Counted from the stretch's first letter, positions 49,291 to 63,370 are shown. The stretch: DNA of 64,000 nt from Sindora glabra (GCA_020226215.1 CM035227.1:103833732-103897731); one strand, 5' to 3'. Notes: generated by a model from the sequence alone, not told the origin. Translations and numbers: made by a program.

Positions 49291-52156
49291 AAAATATTCG
49301 TCAAAGAGAAAAAGTAAGATTTCCATTTTATGTTTAATTTTTTTAATAAAATTTTGTGCCAAATTAAGTAAATTTGCCCTCTCAAATCATTTAAACGTTG
49401 GATGTATTTTACCACTTATAAAAGAGTTTGTGAGGTTAATTACAAATATTAATAGTTATGAATATTAAACACAACGACTCAAAATTGAATAAAATAATTT
49501 ATATTTTTTCCAAAATTAAGGATATGTTTAAATATGTTTTAATTTTTTAGAAGTTATTTTTACAAATTTTTTATTTTCAAAAACTATTTTACAATTTAAA
49601 GAAATAGTAAATAAAGGGTATTTGAATCAATAAATAATAAACTATTTTATTTAATTACAAATTAGAATTAAAATATTAGAATAAATTAAGAAAATATCAA
49701 AATTTTATTTTGATACTTTTATTTTTAAGTTACACATTATAATTATTATTTTTAAAAATAAATTATAAAATACTTTTTCAAATAAGAATTTTTAAAAATA
49801 AAAAATAGAAAAATATTTTTAAAAAGTAAACAAATAGATTCTAAAATTTCATTTATTTTGATGAAAAATATTTTATGTAAAATATAATTATAAAATATTA
49901 AGATAAGAGAAAATATTTTATTTATTTAATATTAAATATAAAGAATTTGAGAAAAATAATGTCTCCTATTTTACAAAGAGTTTTACTTTTCTCTATTACC
50001 ATATTTTTAAGTATTAATTTTTTAATTATTAATATAAGTATTATATCACTTTTTTATTAATATATATAAATAATGTTTTTACAAAGATATTTTTTCACGA
50101 AATAAACAAAGTCTAAATTGCAACATATCTGATTACTCCTATACATATTTTAAATTTGCATCCAATGGAGTCAACCCTTGGGCTCTGTAGCCTTAAGCAG
50201 GACTTAACCTGCTCCAATGGGAAGGACAAGCCCTTAATAATATTTAAAAGATCACGTTGTTGTCAAATTCATCTTAAATTTTACTTATACTAAAAACCTC
50301 TAGACTACATTAGCTTAGTCTTAATTAATATTGCAGTTTATTTGAGGTATACTTTATAGACTACATCGACGAATAGGGTATTAATTTAATCAAAAATATA
50401 TTAATTCTAAATGAATTTTATTTATTAATGTAAAAATATTAGAATCTCAAAAATGATATTTAATAAAAAATTTATTAATTCGTTAATAATTGAAATGGTT
50501 ATTTATCTCATTTAATAATTAAAAAAAGGAAAAAAAAAGTCTATATCAATGCCTATCTTCAATGGACGAATTTTGTAATTTATAAAGTAGGATATGTTAT
50601 CCTTAATTAATCAAATCGTGAATGAAACTTAATTAGATGAAGATATTGTGACTCAGATTGCTTAACTAGAGAGATTATTTCATAATATATGTTGGAGTAC
50701 ACTTCTAGCCAGATAGATTTCAGGCTTCATTAGTTTAAAAACTTCTTTAATTACGTATATAAATAAAGAAAGTTTTATATTGTATATTTATTTTATGTTT
50801 AAAAAATAATATATCTTATTATAGTAATTTATAAGAGAAAAACAGATTTCTCCTTAAAACATAAAAAAAAATTATTGCACTTTCCATATTTAATATTAAA
50901 TAAATTTAAAATATTTTCTAATATTTTAAAATTTTATATTTATAAATATAAGTAAAGAAAATTATTTTTCCGAAAACATTCCATCCAAATTGGACTAATA
51001 CAAACGATTTCGGTCAATGCCTCGTTGATGCCACTTATTTCAACAGAAGAGAAAATTGAGTACGCTGGATAAATGACGTACCAAATGGACTTTGGCACAC
51101 TCTACGGTGGGTTTTAAATTCAGGCTTGATGTAACGTATTTTAAAAATTATTAGTATGAGGTTATTTTATTATATTTATTAAAAATAAATAATTACAATT
51201 AAATAATTTCAAAATATAATATTTTAAATATTGAAATTTCGGAAATACCCGAACAAAGTAAGTAGCATGAATTTTTAAACCTTTCTTTCTTGAATTAGAG
51301 GGTAAGAATTTAACCATATGTTATATCCCTATATGAATTGTTACATGAGTGCATTTTGAAACGCCACTCATAAACATCGATTTATACTTTCAATTGATAA
51401 CCTAACATTATATTTTTTTTTTTTAATTCGTGCTTGTTATTGTTGAACTTAAAATCTTTAGAATAATTCTCAGATCTAAAACTTTCTACTATAATATTTA
51501 AACTTAATATTTTCAATATATTACTCAAATCTCTCCTTGCCGACTACTTATTGTTTATTGGTTTGCTTGGTATGAATATAGCACAATGAGTTATTATCAA
51601 TGTAAATTGATAATAAACATACACGGATTTAAATTAATTTGATCTATTATTAATATAAATTATTTTTATATTATCATTCATAATAATAAAAAATTATTGT
51701 TATTAAAAAATTTTAATTAATATTATTTTTTTAATAATGTATCTTATTTTTATTTATTGATAGTATAAAATATTTCACATTAATAATGAACAAAATTTAA
51801 ACATTATATAGGTAAATTTATATTTATATTTGCGCAAATGGACGGACTGCCAGAATATAATAAATCAGAATATACGTTGAAAAATTCTCCGCCAACAATT
51901 TCTCATATGATGATTTTATATCAAGATATACCCTACATATATGTAAAGCAAACTAATAAATCTCAAACGTTGACAAACCCATTCCTACAACTAGACAACA
52001 AGTGTAACTATTTACATTAAAATTAAATTAAGAAACATAAATTAAAAAATAGAAATAGAAATTTAAAAAAAAAAATAGTGGGACTTGATCCATACGAATG
52101 GCTCCAACCTCCAAGTTCAACCAGCTGCCTCACGTGTAGAATCCATGGAAGAAAAC
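49291..52156. other. AT-rich intergenic DNA
   Basis: No gene is supported. The strand is rich in A and T runs. A small open frame at 51838-52020 has no recognised features and lies downstream of the minus-strand peptide gene. Confidence 0.5.
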
Positions 52157-52474
52157 CTAATTGTTGATGTCGTTAGTTCCCTTGCTCGGTCCCGACGGCG
52201 TAACCGTCCCCTTGGGGAGCATGTTCAGAACCAGCGGCCCCTGGTTTCCGGCCACTCTCGGAGGAGTTGTCGCACGAAACCTCGTAAACCTTCCGGCGGC
52301 CTCCACATGCGGTGCGTGATCCCTGATGTTGTCGGTGGGAAGCGCAAGGTGGACGACGGCGAAGCTGAAGTCATTGTTCAAGAGCCTAGCGGAGGAAGAA
52401 AACGGCGCCGTCGAAATCAGAAGAATCGAAACCAGGAGAACAATCGAGATGTACTGAGTATTTGCGGCAGCCAT
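52157..52474 (-). CDS. Secreted signalling-peptide precursor, IDA/IDL- or PIP/PIPL-like, 105 aa
   Basis: Single exon. The protein starts MAAANTQYISIVLLVSILLI, a hydrophobic signal peptide likely cut near SSSA at residues 26-29. A variable middle follows, then the C-terminal block LPKGTVTPSGPSKGTNDINN (86-105). IDA/IDL peptides carry LPKGxPIPPSAPSKRHN and PIP peptides carry SGPSxxG, so this tail looks like the shared superfamily motif with features of both. Such peptides are released from the tail and bind HAESA/RLK7-type receptor kinases in abscission, root growth or immunity. The open frame continues upstream to 52618, but the ATG at 52474 is chosen because it begins the signal peptide and lies about 90 bases after a TATA box. 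The gene's local composition is far less AT-rich than the flanks. Exact subfamily is uncertain. Confidence 0.75.
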   Translation of the reverse strand: MAAANTQYISIVLLVSILLISTAPFSSSARLLNNDFSFAVVHLALPTDNIRDHAPHVEAAGRFTRFRATTPPRVAGNQGPLVLNMLPKGTVTPSGPSKGTNDINN

Positions 52475-52560
52475 TACGAGCGAGACAATCTTAGAGAAAT
52501 ATTTAAGAATAATTGGGTTTTTGTTGAGATGTGTGACGAAATTAAAGAGAGATTTTCGGT

Positions 52561-52567
52561 ATTTATA
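52561..52567 (-). promoter_or_regulatory. TATA box of the peptide gene
   Basis: TATAAAT reads on the minus strand, about 90 bases upstream of the chosen ATG at 52474, leaving a leader of roughly 60 bases. It supports the inner start over the upstream ATG at 52618, which would lie before the TATA box. Confidence 0.65.
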
Positions 52568-55500
52568 GCGGAAGGAAACGGGTGAGAGTCGCGTTCTGCC
52601 TTTGGGGCTGTTGGTCAATGGCCAGTTGAGTTTGACAATGTCAGCTTGTTTAAGATTTAAACCTTATTAGATTAGATTTAATTGGTATAAACCAATACCC
52701 ACTTTGGTAACCTTATTTAATTTCGATCTTACGAATGTAATTTCCTTGATGAAGCAATGAATTTTCATGAACTTCTTCTCCCACATTCTCAATATATAAA
52801 AATTAATTAATTAATTAGCCTTCTCAAAATTACAAGATGAATGTGAAATAAAATATCACAAATTTTAATAAGAAAATTAAAAATATAAATAATTATAAAT
52901 TTAAAAATAATTTTTTAATTAATTTTTATTTATTAAATTTTGAATTGAGCTCTTTTAAAATATAAGATATATTTTAAATAATAAAGTAAAATATTTCAAT
53001 TTTTTATTAAAAAAATCAAAAGAGTGATTAATTGCAAATTAAAAATATCTTTTTACTTTCATTAAATCTTAAATTCTTAATTTTCATATAAATTGTTGTG
53101 ATTTGATATTTTATCTTTTAAAATATATCTTATACTTTGAAAAAATCCAATCCTTGATTTTTACATAAACTGTTGTGATTTGACACTTCAGTCTTTAAAA
53201 TTCGTTTTATACTTTAGCGAAAATTTTAAACCTTTAATTTTTTTTAAATTAAAGATTGCAGTATCTTACTTTATATTTTAAGGTACGTGTTACACTTTAA
53301 AAAAGGGGGGGGGGGGAGGTTCAAAAATTTATGACGAGGATTAATCACACACATATAAAAGTGGATATGATATATCATTTTTCGTACAGAGAAAATGAAA
53401 AAAAATTGTAAATAAAAAGTTAAAAAAATTAAGAAATAATTACATGATGACTTTTAAAATTCAAAAAAGAAAATCAGTAAAAAGCTTATTAAACATCTGA
53501 ATGGGAAGAATATGAACCTTATGATTACCTGGGATAGGTTAAGGACATAATTAACCAACGAACAGTTAAAATTTAGTCTCTTGAACACTAAATAGTCACT
53601 ACACTATTATGATTATGTACTCGTATGCATCAAACGGATACACATTGAAGAAAACGTATCATATTAATTCTTAATAAGAAAATTAATAGAATATGTAATT
53701 ATAAATTTAAATATTAATTTTTTATTTTATTATTTTTTATTATAATTTGAGATCCTAATTTTTCTTTAAGAATTATTCCCTCCGTTTTTTATTATCCATC
53801 ACATTTTAAAGAAATTTTTCTCTTTTTATCTATTATTTTAAAATTTTGATAAAGTATTAAATATTATTTTTTTAATTTTATTTTTCTATTGATAAATACT
53901 TTATTATTTTACATTTTCAATTTATTTATATTTATTCTATCATATTTCTCTCTCTATTTTTTATTATGTTAAATTTTGTATATAAAAAATAATTTTAAAA
54001 AATTTATTAAAAATAAATAAATTAATAATTTTTATTATATTTTTGAAATTAATTAACTATGATAAATAATAAAAATCAAATGAGGTATGATATTTTATTT
54101 GACACTCACTTTGATTGTCCACAAAAGCCGTAAAAATCTTGATATAGATAACTTGATTTAATGGCATTATAATGGCCATTGTATTTAAGAAGGAAAAAGA
54201 TTGATGGTTGATATGAGTTTATGGTCTACTTACTAGAAAAGTAAAAATTGTTTATAGGACATTAATTTTCTCACCCTTCATTTTTATGCTTTTTAAAAAT
54301 ATGATCATTACACATAAAAATGGGCTATAGATAAATCCAATAATGTGTTTCTAATGGATTTTAAAGATTTTTTTATTAAGCTTGCAAATAAAAAAATACA
54401 TTAACTTAATTTTAGTAAAATTTGAGTTCAACTAAAAATAAATTATTATTTTTATTGGACTAAATACATAATTGATAAAAAAAATATATTTTGACAAGAA
54501 AAACTAACTTTATTTAACTTGAAAAATAAAATGATGAGTTGAATTGATAATTTTTCAAGTAAGTAAAAAAATGTAGAATTTATTAATATTGTGCCTATAC
54601 TAAATTTATGATGATACAAATATATAAAATTTAATTAAACAATAATGACATATATTTTTTTAAAATCTATAATATAAAAAAAATCATAGTTAAAGTGAGA
54701 CAATTATTTAGATAGAACGCCTAATTTTGATATAATATATATATATATATATATATATAAAGAGATTTTATTAATTTCATTTTACTTCATTCTCTTAAAA
54801 ATATGAACTTATGTTTGAAGCATATTTTTTAAATACTCATTTGATAGATAACTTTTTCTAATTTAAATGAGAAGTTGGAAAATTATGATTCTTTAATAGC
54901 AACAAGTAAAGGTTCAAATAGGTGATCCACTGTAAAAGAATTATAAAAAGCTAAACAAAAGAGTTAAAGGTTAACAAACCTTTAAGAATAATTTGTTATG
55001 AATTTTCTTTATGTTAAAAATGTTTTGGAATGAAATATAAATGCTTTCTAACAAAGGTTTTTATATTTTTAAATTATAACACATGATGCAATTTAGTGAT
55101 GAAAATGAGAATCAATCATTAAGTCCTCCCCAATTCTAATTGATCTTAATTTAATACTTGACATCACAATTAGCTCAAGTTCCAGCTTCACCTCATTTGA
55201 TAAGTTTGATAGATTGACAAACCTTTATAATGAAAGTAATTTATTGTAATTTTCTTGTGTAATAACAATTTATGTTATTAGTACTTTGATTATTATTTTT
55301 TGGGGTATAAACATGGATTATTAATTTTGATGTTATTTTTTTAAGTATCATGTATATTATTGACTTGAATATAGTTTATCTATGAAACAATAAGTATCTA
55401 TTTTTCTCTAGTTTATCTATAGTTTTAGGCCTAATAATTTATACCTAATCAAAAAATTATTTATTAAAGCATAAAATTTCACATGAAAAATAAATTGGTC

Positions 55501-57189
55501 CCATAAAAATCTCTTGAATAACAAATCAAATTAATCCTGATGAAAAGCCTAAGAATTAGCTATTTTTATTTCCTTTACTTTTTATAAAGTCCCAAATTAT
55601 GTAAAATAAAAGTTTTAAACCTAGGAAATTAGTATAAATATATTAAATTTCACATTGTTTAAGTCTAGTAGATGATCTCTCCAAAATTAGTATAAATAAA
55701 GAGTTTGTTGATGTTATTAGGGACGTCAATAAGTCATCAAAGAAAAAAGTGAAACTCTTCTAAATCTTTATCAACAAATATCAAGCTGTTCAATGTCTTC
55801 AACTTTCATCAAGAGCACTAATATTCAAGTCTCTCAAATCCTTTCAAACACAAAACCTTTGCAAAGATTCAATTAACTTCTAAGTTATGATCAAACTTAT
55901 TTAAACCCTCCCTTAAAGTCAAATATTCAATATTCAAGCCGAAATCAAACTTTTTCAACCTCTCACCCACTTCAATATCTAAGATATTGATTTAATTATA
56001 CATATTAAAATCAACATAATAAAAAGGTAATCCATGAAATTAAAAAAGTTTTTGCTTAACATAAAATATATAAACAATATTAGAGAGTTATCCATAATAG
56101 TAATAAAGTTAAATATCTTCTTAACCATAATTCAATTAGAAATTGTTAGAAATTTTTTAAACATCCTTTAATCATAAATAACTTTTTTTCAAACATTTTT
56201 CACCCGTCCAAAGTGGTTTTAAAATTATACTTCCAATTTTTAATATAAAATTCTTTTTGGTTATAAAATTGATGTTAAAAAATTATTTTTGTATAATTAT
56301 GCATGCTAAAAAAAATAAAAATCACATTTAGCATTAAGAATTTGGAAGGAGAGATAATGAATGTATGTTTTCTATACAATATATATAAGAGATTAAATTT
56401 GATTTATTATCAATGTAAAATATATTATTAAAAATTGTAATTAAAAAAATTTAATTAACATGATAATACATGATTGGTTGATAATGTAAAATTGATTTAT
56501 AATGATATTTGATCGAGTTTAAATCTTATATATAATTTAAATGTTTAATTACATCATTTAAAATATAAGGTAATTTTTTGCACATAAAATATAATTCAAA
56601 GACTTATGATTAGATATGTACTAGAATATATTTCAAATTTTCTTGCTATTATAAAAGAAGTAACATATGAAAAATTAAAATTTTTAATAAAAAATTATAA
56701 TTTTCTGAGAACTCTCTTGCTTGAAATAAATAGATAAAAATTTATAAATTCAATAATAATACAATTTGTATTACAACTTTTTTAATCTTCAATTTTTGTA
56801 AATAAATTTAATTTTTATATAAAAAAATAAAAATGAAATTTTTATAAAATTTTCAAGAATGCATGTATAAATATTTAAATTCGCATAAAAAAATCATTGC
56901 TTTTCATCAGTAATTATAATACTATATCTAAAGTATGTTAAAATATACCCTGTGAATATTGTGTGTAATTAAGAGGGAGGTGACTTTTTGCCATACAATT
57001 AAGAAAATGATTTAAAATTAGTTTTTGATCCTCTTGAATATCACCAGGATCAACATGCAATTTCATATTCTTTGAAAATTTGAAAAACTTATAAAAATAG
57101 ACAAAAATACCAATTAAAAGAGTTAAATTTTGCTATATGGCATATTTTTTATTTGCCAGCAAATGAAGTATCCATACCTAAGATTTTAA
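52568..57189. other. AT-rich gene desert
   Basis: No supported gene. 53040-53290 holds two loosely related units of roughly 75 bases (shared TTGTTGTGATTTGA and CTTATACTTT-like blocks), then a G-run near 53305-53316. An (AT)n tract is at about 54735-54759. The remainder shows no motif I recognise. Confidence 0.45.
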
Positions 57190-57470
57190 TTCAAGGTATG
57201 AAACAACTCACCGTCCACGAATCAACGGGAGTCAGTTGAAATTGGACTCAAGGGAGGGCACGCGGGGTTGACCACGTAAGTAGTGACGAGAGAATGGAGA
57301 GGCGACAGCTAGGGGTTGAACAACGCGATCAAGACTTATCTTCCCTTTCACGCTTTTTCTTCGGTAATGTCGCAAGCAGCAAGCACCGTCATTCGTTGCT
57401 GCTTTGTTCCTCTGCCCTTCAGTTTCTAGTTTCTAGGAAACATCCCAAATCCCAAATTTAGTATGGGCTT
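57190..57470. other. Isolated island of mixed composition, possible gene relic
   Basis: Inside a long AT-rich stretch, this 280-base block is clearly richer in G and C. On the + strand it holds ATG TCG CAA GCA GCA AGC and a frame that stops after 20 codons. On the minus strand it has TACGTGG and TCAACC motifs like a plant promoter. It may be a leftover first exon or promoter of a lost gene. No domain was recognised. Confidence 0.35.
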
Positions 57471-58564
57471 CGTATTTTCTTCTTACCTCCTCTGTTTATT
57501 TTGATAAAAAAATATGGTTCTTAAAAATGTAATTATAAATTATTAAAATAATAAAAATGTTTTATTTATTATATATTAAATATGAAAAGTGTAATGAAAA
57601 ATAATTTCTTTTTGTTAAGAAATTAAAAGTTATTTTTTATTATTTTAACTCCAAGTATATTTTTTTTGTTAATAAGATATAATATATTACTCTTTTATAT
57701 TTTAAAAAATAAACAAAATCATAGATTCTATTTATTTTGATGAAAAATATTTTTTATAAAATATAATTATAAAATGTTAAGATTAAAAAATTATTTTATT
57801 TTTTATTAAATATGAATAATTTAAAAAATAGAAAATTTAATTTAAAAAAATTATTTTTCTATATTATCATTCTTTTATTCATCATATTTTTTAACTATTA
57901 ATATAAATAATATATAACTTTACATATAATAATTTCATAAAAAAATACTTTCCCACAAAAGATACAGAGCCTTAGCATTTGTTGGATTAATAAAACAACC
58001 ACCCAACTGTATTAATGCCTTTGCTTTCTTTTAAGTTATTTTTAAACAACAAGTCAATAATATTGGACCTTTTTTTATTTTATATTTTTTAATGACATGA
58101 TTTTTTTTAATTCTTTGATGATAGGAAGGATGATTGGTTGAAAATGAAAATTATACTGCAAATCTCTGCATAGTAAACACAAATTATTGTGTTTTCCTTA
58201 ATTAATTCAAGCCTTAAGCAAGTTTTTTTTTCCCTGTATACTTGTTACATATGTAAAATATATTAATTTTAAATAAAATCTGTTCATATATAAAATTTTA
58301 TCATTTTTATAGAAGTTATAATGTTTCGAAAATATTTTGTTATTCAAATTTTTATATTACATTTCCTATGAGAATTAAAATATTAAAAAAATTACACTTT
58401 GCTTTTTGCAGCCAGAAAAAAAAAAGAAAAACTTCTGTGTATCGAACGAGGGAAGGAAAACCTTAATTGAATGCATTAATGGAAGTCATAGACGCTTTGA
58501 ACACTTTCAGCAATAGTAATGCTAGTTGCATCCCATTAATTGAATTCATTAACAAGGGAAACAT
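57471..58564. other. AT-rich intergenic DNA
   Basis: No gene, RNA or repeat structure recognised apart from A and T runs. Confidence 0.45.
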
Positions 58565-58872
58565 AGAGTAAGGTATCATGTCTTACTTTGAAGAGAGAGA
58601 CAAAGAGATTTTATGTGAGGTTGGCTTTGTATATAGGTTCACCTTGCTGTATTTTATATTTTTCCTGTCTCTCCTTTTCAAAGGTGGAGGCAAAAATTTA
58701 AAATCAGGGGTTAAAAATAAAATATTATAAAATTTAGAAAGGATCACATAAATTTTAAAAGCATATATTATATTAAAATTTGAAAAACAAGGGGTCAGGC
58801 CTATCCTAACCTATCCTAACCCTCTACTTCTACCACTGCTCTCTTCCAAAGTAAGGTATAATACCTTACTCT
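58565..58872. mobile_element. Candidate inverted-repeat element with palindromic ends
   Basis: A terminal segment AGAGTAAGGTAT..CTTACTTTG..AGAG at the left is repeated inverted at the right (ending at 58872), about 30 bases with few mismatches. Each end is also a palindrome in itself; on the right, AGTAAGGTAT and ATACCTTACT pair perfectly. The 308-bp unit has no coding capacity. No target duplication was found, so mobility is inferred only from the ends. Confidence 0.5.
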
Positions 58873-60699
58873 GAAAGTAATATAATATATCCTCTACAAA
58901 TGGCATATTTCATGGGAATATATGATCGTCGAATATATAAAAATTTAGCTTTCAACAATAATAATTTTATGATGGAAAAATTTTATTTGATTTATTTTAA
59001 TAATATGAAAAGTTTTATTTTTTAAAAAATGAAAAAATTGAGTTATTTAATGGACTATTATCTAGTAAAATAAAAGAAAAATAAGAAATAACTTATATAC
59101 CTCCCCTAAATAAATTTTATTTTTTGTATTATTTATAGATATAATGATAAAATTATTCTTATTAAATTTAATTAATGACAATTAAAATTTATTAATTTAT
59201 ATTATAATAATATTAAAAATATAATAATTATTTTATTAATATTTTTTAAAATATTTAAAATTTAAAAAAATAAAATATAAAAAATTATTTCCTATGAAAT
59301 GTTATTTTCTATATATTAATTAAATAATTTTAAGTACTTCCTAAAACATTCATATAAGAAATTATTTTTTTGGAAGTTCCTCTAAAAAATTATTTCCTAT
59401 ATGAATTAAATGACTCTTAATAATGTATCAATATATTATTAAATATAATTATTAATATATTATTATACAATATATTTTTAAAAATAATTAATTTATTATA
59501 TAATTAAATTTAATAATATATTAATACACATACCATCAACTCTCTTACACATCAATTATCAGATAAGAAAGTAACTTTGTCAAACATCAATGTAAAAACC
59601 GTTGATGTCACATCCACCGTCCACAATTTCTTTTAAACTTTAACGCTCAAAGTTTTCTAAAACCCACGATCGGAGAAAAGTTATCAAAATGGACACATTT
59701 GCTAGTTACTTCACTTACTTGTAATTATAAATTCGTGATTTTTGGAAGACTTGGACTACTTTTTGTAAAACTCTACTCTACATCGGATAGATACGAGTTT
59801 TAAATATAAGATATCAAAATTAGTTATTTTAACAATTTTAACTAATTTTTTATGTGAGTAAAATGAACATAACAATTATTTTAAATTAGTCAAACTTGAA
59901 GTATAACACTTTTTATTATATAGAATCATGTATTTTATTAAGAACTGCTCTATATGAAAAAAAAATACTTTTGAAAATATCTTTTAAAGAATAACTGCCA
60001 TTTAAAAAATGCCATTTTTTCTTGAGAAACTCGGAATGGTGTAACCGTGTATTACAATATGATTTCATATACAAATATTGGTGACACAGTAGTTATATTT
60101 GGATGGTGGGAACTGAAGACTTAAAAGAAGGAAGAAGGATATGGGTAAGTGCACCTGCTATTAATATTATAAGACTAATTCAAGTCACACCCTTAATTAA
60201 TAAAATTTCACGCCGCGTTGATGTCACCACAGTCGTGATACAGCTAAAATAGTATGACTTTTTTTTTTTTTTTTTTGCATTTAGATGTCAATTTTGAATT
60301 TAATTCTAAGAGAATTCCATTATATAAAAAAGAATGAGTGCATTTCCTTGAAGAATCAGACACTCCGTTGACATATTTTGGGCTTCAACGTGTTGTGATT
60401 TTCAATTGTCGTTAAATGTATAAAATTGCACAAGTTGGATACTTGGCACTAAAAATAGAGTTAAATAACTATCTACCCACGGCAGAATTCTTGCCAAAGA
60501 AAGAAAAAATAAAATAACTATTTTTAGGAAAAAATAATTATTTTTTTAAGTTAAGCTATAACAATGATATATTGTTAGCATATATCGGGTTGACAAAAAT
60601 AAAATAGATATTTTTTAGATGCAAAATTTGACCCTTTAATAATGACGTGTCTTCAATATGAGCTTGAGAAAAAAAAGATATAGTCTCCGGTCCATTAAC
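58873..60699. other. AT-rich intergenic DNA
   Basis: No supported gene. Some stretches near 59990-60250 have more mixed composition but no open frame of note and no known motif. Confidence 0.45.
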
Positions 60700-61110
60700 C
60701 ATACAATGACGACCAAATTTCTCTTATGACAATGTATAAGTTATCATAATATGATTACTTAGAAAAGGAAGATGATACAATCAAAACTATATTGATGGAT
60801 AAAATATAATGATAATCAAAATTTTCCTATATTAACAATTTTGTCTTCATAATAAGATATTCTAGAAAAGAAAGAAGGCACGGTTAGTATTAGATTTCTA
60901 AACGTCATACAGCAACGGCTAAGTTTCACTTATATTAACAACAATGTTGTAATATTGTTGGTTGGGAATGGAAAACGATGTAGTTAGAGCCGTGTTGGAT
61001 GAAGATCATATAACAATAATCGAATTTTGCCTATAACAATGATTATGTCGTCATAATAAGACTTCCCAGAAACGAAGAAGATGCTAGATTTTTTAAGATG
61101 ATATTATGAC
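60700..61110. repeat. Degenerate tandem array, period about 103 bp, four units
   Basis: Matching blocks of the type CATAATAAGA..AGAAA.GAAGA start at 60745, 60848, about 60950 and 61052, giving spacings of 103, 102 and 102 bases. Units 2 and 4 are the most alike; unit 3 is the most diverged. It is non-coding in all frames inspected. It looks like a short minisatellite that has decayed. Confidence 0.6.
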
Positions 61111-61585
61111 AACTAAAATTTTAAATTGGCAATAATGCATTATGTATAGAATATCATTATAAATATTAAGAGCGAGTTATTTCCTTCTTGGATAGCATTT
61201 AAGGGCCAAAGAGAGAGCAAAGTGAAAATAGAGTGAGAGCACATTTTATCTACCTATATGTTTTATGTTTGATTAATATATTTTTATTTTTGTAATAATT
61301 AATTCTATTAACAATTTTTATATTCCTATGGAATAGAAATGAAATTTAATTTCAATTTTATATATGAGAAATTTATATTTATTTGTTAAGTGTTTAACAC
61401 ATTATTTTAAGAAATACTAATTAAGATTAATTTAATAATTTTTAGGTGTAAAGTTTTGATTAAGTCTTTATCAATCATAACATATTAAATTTTTAAGTTA
61501 GTATTTAAAAATTAATTTTGAAAAATATTCATAACATTGAAATATATATCATTTATTTTGTTTATTTTTAAGTATAATATTTGAC

Positions 61586-61621
<36 letters not shown>

Positions 61622-63370
61622 ATTGATCAACAAATGTACTTGTGAAGTTTCACAAAAATTTTCATTTTTAATAGTAGGATTAACATATTTTTTAGGATGT
61701 ATTGATTAAAATTAAGTGCTATTGGTTACAATTTATTTCATTAATAAACAAAATTAAAAAATTATAAAAATTAAAAATATTTATAAAGTTCAAAGAAATA
61801 AAAAATTTGATTTGAATTATATGTAAATATAATATTTAATATATATAATAATTAATTGACAAATTAACAAATATATAATATTTTAAGTATGATTATGAAT
61901 TCAGTAAATGAAAATTTTAAGTATTGCACTTGCTCATAAGTTATTACTTATCAAGTAACTATATAATATCACCAAGTATAACTTACATTATATTTAAATA
62001 TAAATTCATTGTAATTATAAGATGTTGTATAATAAAAAAACAAAATGGAAAATGTAGTTAATAGCGTAACTCTATTAAGAACTCGTTTTTTGTTCTAAGA
62101 TTCAAAGTTTTTTTTGGGAAGCATTGTTTTGAAACTTTTCTTTGAAGTTTTACATGCTATGATATTTACAAAATTTCTATAACTAAAAAAAAATGGAACT
62201 CATTACACCTTAATTCATAAGACTTTTATTCAAACATTGAAATTTTTGAAGTACTTTTGATATTTAAACTTTTGACTTTCAACTTCAATTCATAAATTTC
62301 CTTTTGTGATGAGGATGCCTTATTTTTGCATATTTGTTATTCCTTAATTAATAATGATAATGAAAATACATTTAAATTGATATATCTATCTGCCAAACTT
62401 ATTTACTTAGTTTATAATAAAAAATGTGAAATCAATATAATGTAATTAAAGAATTAGTTAAAGATGACAAGTCCACATACCAACTTTTTTGTTTTTGCAC
62501 AAGGAGACACATTCATCATATTAGGAATGTTGTAACCATCATTAAAGAGAATACTTATAAAAAAGGAGAGAGACAGTCGATGAAATATAAAACATAAGGA
62601 ACTATTAATGTGTCAACCAAACCATATTCAACTAGAAGATGAGAGCCTTTAATGAATTTAGTTAGAAAGAAAAAACTAATCTAAACAATATTTATAGAGT
62701 AAATTAATAAGTTTAAAGAGTTAATTTTGCAAATAATAAAGATGACCATCCCACTAAACACTTACACCCACTTTAAGCCATTGATTGACATACTATTAAC
62801 CATGAGAGGACTTTGCAAAATAAATTATTAACGAATGTAGCATAGGGTGGTCAAAAGCACTTAATAAGTAGCATCATTCATTAATATGGGGAGATCAATA
62901 ACACTAGACAAAACTTGCAAGGACAATAAAAAATTTACAAGCATAACTAAAAAAGTTATGGACAAATGAGGTGTACTTTACCAAGGTAAATCTAAAAGAT
63001 CAGGACTCTACTAGTCAAACTCTATATCAAGATGCCTTATAGTTAAATATGATGTTATACATGATTCTTTTTCATTATTTAATTTAAACTTTCATATTTA
63101 AAACTCTATATTTCATGTTTAATTTTTGAAAGTATAACTAGTTTACCTATAACTCACCTTCTAATGGCAGACCATGTAAAAAAAATTTCATTCTTCATGT
63201 TCAAGTGTTGATAAAGGATAAGAAATCTTAGATAACCAAACTTTGGTAAACTTAGGAGAACTAAGGTTTAAAAAACCTTTTTTATTGTTCAATTAACTAT
63301 ATTGGAAGGTAAGCTTCTCTAACTTTATATACAATTTTTATCTAGTCAATTGTAGCAACTATGGTACTCT
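61111..63370. other. AT-rich intergenic DNA
   Basis: Contains an (AT)n tract at about 61588-61618. No supported gene. Confidence 0.45.

Noticed and set aside
52085..52585. 166-codon + strand frame opposite the peptide gene
   Set aside because: Arg-rich antisense shadow; the minus strand has the signal peptide, TATA box and peptide-family tail.
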